Below are positions 45,196 to 48,610 of a stretch of 48,610 nucleotides of DNA, one piece after another. The position numbers and the translations under genes are program-made. Where the stretch lies: contig JAPYON010000004.1 of NCBI GenBank assembly GCA_029938175.1, positions 1 to 48,610 on the forward strand, written 5' to 3'. The stretch is from Paracoccaceae bacterium (lineage in GTDB: Bacteria; Pseudomonadota; Alphaproteobacteria; Rhodobacterales; Rhodobacteraceae). The notes under the pieces were generated by a model that had not been told where the DNA came from, did no database searches, and worked only from the letters and a program-made list of their open reading frames with translations. The stretch's first letter is position 1. Each line of letters starts with the position of its first letter.

Positions 45196-45363
45196 TGGGT
45201 TCCCCGCTGAATTGGTGACTTTAGTGGCGCCGATTAGGCCACACATCGCCAAAAGTATAAAGGATAAAAGTGTTCGGCGGCACCCGCCCCGCCACATTAT
45301 ACCAGTGGGCATGGGACGTGGGCCCCTAAATTTTTAGTTGCGTTTTCTGGGGGTTGGCACTAG

Positions 45364-45379
45364 CGTTCATTATTGAACG
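45364..45379. promoter_or_regulatory. Perfect palindrome, candidate MarR-family operator
   Basis: CGTTCA-TTAT-TGAACG is an exact 16-bp inverted repeat with 6-bp arms. It lies in the gap between the NusG-like gene (start 45195) and the MarR-type gene (start 45478), 98 bp upstream of the latter. Size and symmetry fit a dimeric winged-helix repressor site, so autoregulation by the neighbouring MarR-type protein is likely but inferred. Confidence 0.6.
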
Positions 45380-45413
45380 ATGTTTAGCGGCAAGTCATTT
45401 AGTCTAATTTTCA

Positions 45414-45447
45414 AGGGCCCCACTGGCGCGGGGCCCCATGCGGTAGC
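45414..45447 (+). promoter_or_regulatory. Hairpin and ops-like element
   Basis: GGGCCCC (45415-45421) and GGGGCCC (45430-45436) form a perfect 7-bp stem. Four bases later GCGGTAGC (45440-45447) matches the core of the E. coli ops pause element GGCGGTAGC in all but its first base. It lies in the leader of the MarR-type gene and next to a gene for an RfaH-like factor. Whether it is a true ops site is inference. Confidence 0.45.
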
Positions 45448-45477
45448 TCTTGCCCGCCGGGAAGTGATTGGTTTTTC

Positions 45478-45828
45478 GTGACCACTAAGGCTCAGGAGAA
45501 GATTGAAGATATGCGGTTCCGCATTCTCCGCATGTTGCAGGATGACCCCACACTATCTCAGCGCGACATATCGAGGGGCCTGGGCGTTAGTCTTGGCGGC
45601 GTGAATTACTGCATCAGTGCGCTGATTGAGGTGGGGCACATCAAGGCGGGTAATTTCATGGCGTCCGACAGTAAGTTGAAGTACGCGTACCTGCTGACGC
45701 CGGCGGGCGTGGCGGAGAAGGCGGCGCTGACGAGGCGGTTTCTGGCGCGCAAGATGCGCGAGCACGAGGCGCTGCGCGCGGAGATTGAAGCGGTCCGGGC
45801 CGAGTTTGAGCGGGGCGGCGGCGACTGA
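45478..45828 (+). CDS. MarR family EPS-associated transcriptional regulator
   Basis: 116 residues, start GTG. Winged helix-turn-helix: MRFRILRMLQDDPTLSQRDI, then GVSLGGVNYCISALIEVGHI and a C-terminal basic coiled-coil helix (FLARKMREHEALRAEIEAVR). This matches the small MarR-like regulators found in polysaccharide loci (EPS-associated family). It probably binds the palindrome upstream. Beyond DNA binding, the ligand is unknown. A GGCCC-TTTA-GGGCC hairpin at about 45863-45876 follows the stop. Confidence 0.85.
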   Translation: MTTKAQEKIEDMRFRILRMLQDDPTLSQRDISRGLGVSLGGVNYCISALIEVGHIKAGNFMASDSKLKYAYLLTPAGVAEKAALTRRFLARKMREHEALRAEIEAVRAEFERGGGD

Positions 45829-45955
45829 AGTTTTGGTGCGGGCGCTTGACTTGGGACGTTATCGGCCCTTTAGGGCCCAGATTTTCTTGCGCGTCAAATA
45901 CGGGGTGGTTTTAGATGGGGTTTGGGTTGGTGATCTTGGTTGAGGGGTGTTGGGC

Positions 45956-46225
45956 GTGAGGGTTTTTGTTACGGGCGGGGCCGGTTATATCGGCAGTCAC
46001 ACGCTCGTCGAACTCCTGCGGGCTGGCCACGAGGTCTGCGCCTACACAATTACTCCAATAGCTCGCCAGTGGCCCTGGAGCGCGTCCGTCAGATCGCTAA
46101 TGCTGACTTTGGCCAAATTGAGGGGGATGTCCGCGACGCGGGCGCCCTCCCACAACCCATCTGAAATCTGCCAGTCCACCTGGAAGTGGCAGTCGGACAA
46201 TCCAACGGGGTATATTAATGCGTAA
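45956..46225 (+). pseudogene. galE: UDP-glucose 4-epimerase remnant, internally deleted and frameshifted
   Basis: The N-terminal Rossmann start is clear: VRVFVTGGAGYIGSHTLVEL from GTG 45956, ending GHEVCAY. A one-base loss near 46046 shifts the frame; the next frame continues NYSNSSPVALERVRQIANAD and [10 protein letters not shown]. Near 46155 it joins directly to the last 20 or so residues of Gal[19 protein letters not shown]. About 240 central codons, including the catalytic Tyr-x-x-x-Lys, are gone. The C-terminal end overlaps galU. UDP-galactose must come from elsewhere or not be needed. Confidence 0.8.
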
Positions 46226-47090
46226 AGTAACGAGGGCCGTATTCCCCGTGGCGGGCCTTGGCACGCGGTTCCTGCCGGCCACCAAGGCCATGCCCAAGGA
46301 ATTGCTGCCGATCATTGACAAGCCAATCATTCAATACGCTGTCGAGGAGGCGATTGCCGCGGGCATTACCGACCTAGTATTCATCACCGGCCGCACCAAG
46401 CGCGCCATTGAGGACCACTTCGACCGCAACCTCGAGCTCGAGGCGGCGCTGGAAGCTAAGGGTAAAGATGATATTCTGGAGTTGGTGCGCGGGATTATCC
46501 CCTCGGGCGTTAACTGTGTATTCATACGCCAGCCGGAGGCACTCGGGCTCGGGCATGCAGTTTTATGTGCGGCGCCAGTGGTTGGCAACGAGCCCTTTGC
46601 GGTTTTGTTGGCCGATGACTTCATGACTGGGGATGTGCTGCCGACGGAGGCGCTATGTGACGCCTACGCCGAGCGCGGGCGCTCGGTGATTTCCGTGTCG
46701 GAAGTTCCGGGCAGTGAGGTGTCTAAGTACGGCATTATATCGACTTCGGGTACTGTGGGCGGGCTTATGGAAGTCACGGGTATTATCGAGAAACCGGCGC
46801 TCTCGGATGCGCCCTCAAATCTCGCCTCGGTTGGGCGATATGTGTTTGGGGCCGAGATTTTTGATGTCCTGAGGGGGCAGCGGCCCGGCTTTGGTGGGGA
46901 GATACAGTTGGCCGACGCGATTAATACCCTGGCCGAGCGCGGAGATGTCTTGGCGCAACGATTGACCGGGCGCCGCTACGACTGCGGATCCAAGTTCGGC
47001 TACCTTGAGGCGATTGTGGATGCGGCCCTGGAGCATGACGAGTATGCGGAGCGGTTCCGTGGGCTGATGAAGGACCGATTGGTGCCCTAG
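46218..47090 (+). CDS. galU: UTP--glucose-1-phosphate uridylyltransferase
   Basis: 290 residues. [20 protein letters not shown] at 13-32 is the nucleotide-binding signature, followed by [27 protein letters not shown] and FAVLLADDF with the metal-binding Asp. It makes UDP-glucose from UTP and glucose-1-phosphate for polysaccharide synthesis. The start lies inside the tail of the galE remnant (8-bp overlap), so translation was probably once coupled to intact galE. Its base usage is like the other EPS-island genes, unlike gmd downstream. Confidence 0.95.
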   Translation: MRKVTRAVFPVAGLGTRFLPATKAMPKELLPIIDKPIIQYAVEEAIAAGITDLVFITGRTKRAIEDHFDRNLELEAALEAKGKDDILELVRGIIPSGVNCVFIRQPEALGLGHAVLCAAPVVGNEPFAVLLADDFMTGDVLPTEALCDAYAERGRSVISVSEVPGSEVSKYGIISTSGTVGGLMEVTGIIEKPALSDAPSNLASVGRYVFGAEIFDVLRGQRPGFGGEIQLADAINTLAERGDVLAQRLTGRRYDCGSKFGYLEAIVDAALEHDEYAERFRGLMKDRLVP

Positions 47091-47270
47091 GGCGCAGTTT
47101 AGTAGTGGTTTTGACCTCAGATATGCTGCTTTACGTTATCGGGGGTTTGAGTCGGGGGTGATGGCCCGTCGCAGAGACATACTGTAAGCTATATCAGCAA
47201 ATAGAGATATTAAGACCGCCTTCCCCGTCGCGGGGCCGGCATCAAAATTTAATGGAAAAAGAACAGAGCT
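47091..47270. other. Intergenic region at the right edge of the atypical block
   Basis: 180 bp between galU and gmd. It holds a short hairpin, CCCCG-TCG-CGGGG at 47223-47235, without a T run. Base texture changes here from the GC-rich island style to the core-genome style seen in gmd. A promoter for gmd is likely within it, but I cannot assign -35 and -10 boxes with confidence. Confidence 0.4.
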
Positions 47271-48401
47271 ATGAGCAGCATTAAGAAAAAAGCACTCATT
47301 ACCGGTGTCACAGGCCAGGACGGCTCCTATCTCTCTGAGTTTCTGCTCGAGAAGGGCTATGAGGTGCACGGCATCAAACGTCGGGCGTCCTCGCTTAATA
47401 CGCAGCGGGTTGATCACATTTATCAGGACCCGCACGTCGAGAAAAAGAACTTCGTCCTGCATTATGGTGACCTGTCGGATTCCTCGAACCTGACGCGGAT
47501 CATTCAGGAAGTTCAACCGGACGAGGTTTATAATCTGGCGGCGCAATCCCATGTGGCTGTGAGCTTTGAGGCGCCTGAGTATACGGCGGACGTGGATGCG
47601 CTTGGCACCCTTCGTATCCTTGAGGCCATTCGGTTGTTGGGCTTAGAGAAGAAGACCAAATTTTATCAGGCCTCGACGTCCGAGCTATACGGGCTTGTGC
47701 AGGAAACACCGCAAACGGAAACAACGCCGTTTTATCCGCGCTCGCCTTATGCCGTAGCCAAGATGTATGCCTATTGGATTACGGTCAACTACCGCGAAGC
47801 TTATGGGATGTATGCTTGCAACGGGATTTTATTCAACCACGAGTCTCCGCGCCGAGGCGAGACCTTTGTAACCCGCAAAATCACACGCGGATTGGCCAAT
47901 ATCTCGCAAGGCGCTGAGGCGTGTCTTTATATGGGGAACCTTGATGCGTTGCGCGATTGGGGACATGCGAAAGACTATGTCCGGATGCAGTGGATGATGA
48001 TGCAACAGGAAAGCCCTGATGATTTTGTCATCGCGACCGGTGTTCAGTATTCGGTGCGTGATTTTATTCGCTGGTCTGCGACTGAGCTTGGCATCAGCCT
48101 GCGCTTTGAAGGACGGGGACTTGATGAAGTTGCTATTGTCGAAGAGATCGAGGGCGATGACGCGCCAGGTTTGAACGTTGGAGATACGGTTGTGCGTGTT
48201 GACGCGCGATATTTCCGACCAACCGAAGTGGAAACTTTGCTTGGCGACCCGTCCAAGGCGAAAGAGAAACTAGGCTGGGTGCCCGAGATTACCGTACAAG
48301 AAATGTGCGCCGAGATGGTTGTCGAGGATCTGAAAATAGCCAAACAACACGCACTTCTTAAGGCGAACGGTTATCAGCCAGCCGTTTCGATTGAGCAGTA
48401 A
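47271..48401 (+). CDS. gmd: GDP-mannose 4,6-dehydratase
   Basis: 376 residues, short-chain dehydrogenase fold. [20 protein letters not shown] is the NADP-binding region, [18 protein letters not shown] the GMD-specific loop, and [12 protein letters not shown] contains the Tyr-x-x-x-Lys pair; [19 protein letters not shown] binds GDP-mannose. It makes GDP-4-keto-6-deoxymannose, the precursor of GDP-fucose, which the next gene would finish. Codon usage returns to that of the core genes. The fucose synthase gene starts 9 bp downstream. Confidence 0.97.
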   Translation: MSSIKKKALITGVTGQDGSYLSEFLLEKGYEVHGIKRRASSLNTQRVDHIYQDPHVEKKNFVLHYGDLSDSSNLTRIIQEVQPDEVYNLAAQSHVAVSFEAPEYTADVDALGTLRILEAIRLLGLEKKTKFYQASTSELYGLVQETPQTETTPFYPRSPYAVAKMYAYWITVNYREAYGMYACNGILFNHESPRRGETFVTRKITRGLANISQGAEACLYMGNLDALRDWGHAKDYVRMQWMMMQQESPDDFVIATGVQYSVRDFIRWSATELGISLRFEGRGLDEVAIVEEIEGDDAPGLNVGDTVVRVDARYFRPTEVETLLGDPSKAKEKLGWVPEITVQEMCAEMVVEDLKIAKQHALLKANGYQPAVSIEQ

Positions 48402-48410
48402 GGCCAAAAT

Positions 48411-48610
48411 ATGACAAAACGTATATTTGTTGCGGGGCATAATGGCATGGTTGGCCGCGCGATTGTGTGCCAACTTGAAGCCGCAGGTGATTGCGAGATT
48501 ATTACGCGCAGCCGCGCCGAGCTAGATTTATTGTCGCAAAGCGATGTGCAGAGTTTTTTCCGAGATACAGATGTTGATCAGGTGTATCTGGCGGCGGCGA
48601 AAGTTGGCGG
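48411..48610 (+). CDS. fcl: GDP-L-fucose synthase, N-terminal part (partial)
   Basis: Starts at ATG 48411 and runs off the right edge, about 66 codons visible. MTKRIFVAGHNGMVGRAIVC is the Rossmann opening of GDP-fucose synthase (GxxGxxG), followed by ELDLLSQSDVQSFF and VYLAAAKVGG, the classical AAKVGG motif. It epimerises and reduces GDP-4-keto-6-deoxymannose. With gmd it gives the locus a complete route to GDP-fucose. Confidence 0.9.
   Translation, partial: MTKRIFVAGHNGMVGRAIVCQLEAAGDCEIITRSRAELDLLSQSDVQSFFRDTDVDQVYLAAAKVG

Noticed and set aside
45354-45366. TTGGCAC resembling a sigma-54 -24 box before the palindrome
   Set aside because: The matching -12 GC element is absent at the correct spacing.
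47223-47235. CCCCG-TCG-CGGGG hairpin as a galU terminator
   Set aside because: Short stem without a T run and 130 bp after the stop; not convincing as an intrinsic terminator.

Overview
The window looks like part of the chromosome of a roseobacter-type alphaproteobacterium (Rhodobacteraceae) of moderate GC content. The clearest sign is the cytochrome aa3 oxidase cluster ctaC-ctaB-small membrane protein-ctaG-ctaE-SURF1-thrC-M16 peptidase-GNAT, with tldD divergent from ctaC. Supporting signs are aerobic cobaltochelatase cobS/cobT with a J-domain gene upstream, a DUF2849-cysI-cysH-DUF934-fpr sulfate assimilation operon, and the bolA, dapE, rluA, mtnP and apt neighbourhood. The species cannot be named from the sequence; a low-GC roseobacter lineage is my best guess.

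Layout. 1-5.9 kb: 3' end of pepN, gatB, a DUF4177 gene, a GlcD-type FAD oxidase, a hot-dog thioesterase and a ClC protein. 5.9-13.1 kb: DUF427, aminopeptidase P, a small membrane protein, cobT, cobS, a J-domain protein, bolA and rluA. 13.1-14.4 kb: a decayed patch with an amino-terminally truncated ABC permease and a frameshifted small lipoprotein. 14.4-20.8 kb: dapE, a GNAT, a flavin reductase, then mtnP, a NadR-like protein and apt, which together suggest adenine/NAD salvage, and a second GlcD-type oxidase that seems to start at CTG. 20.8-28.3 kb: the cytochrome oxidase cluster on the minus strand, with a perfect FNR-type palindrome upstream of ctaC. 28.5-32.6 kb: tldD, then a fused molybdopterin-binding/MobA-like protein and XdhC, which serve molybdenum hydroxylase maturation. 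32.7-33.0 kb: an esterase remnant. 33.2-37.4 kb: the sulfite reduction operon, in which cysH and DUF934 are one reading frame.

37.6-48.6 kb is an exopolysaccharide locus. Its left edge holds an Lrp/AsnC remnant, a three-module glycine-rich predicted outer-membrane protein, an IS5-type transposase remnant and a 24-bp tandem repeat carrying TATAAT. Then come a Wzz/Wzc-like co-polymerase with a degenerate kinase domain, a Wza-like export lipoprotein, a WecA/WbpL-like phosphoglycosyltransferase, a NusG/RfaH-like regulator, a MarR-type EPS-associated regulator, a wrecked galE, galU, gmd and the start of a GDP-fucose synthase gene. From about 39.7 to 47.1 kb the base and codon texture differs by eye from the core genes on both sides, which suggests acquisition as a block.

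The most interesting parts are the control region between the NusG-like and MarR-like genes (a perfect CGTTCA-TTAT-TGAACG palindrome, then a strong hairpin and an ops-like GCGGTAGC), the three-module outer-membrane protein, and the number of partly decayed genes (permease, lipoprotein, esterase, Lrp, transposase, galE), which points to ongoing gene loss. I saw no tRNA, rRNA or CRISPR array.
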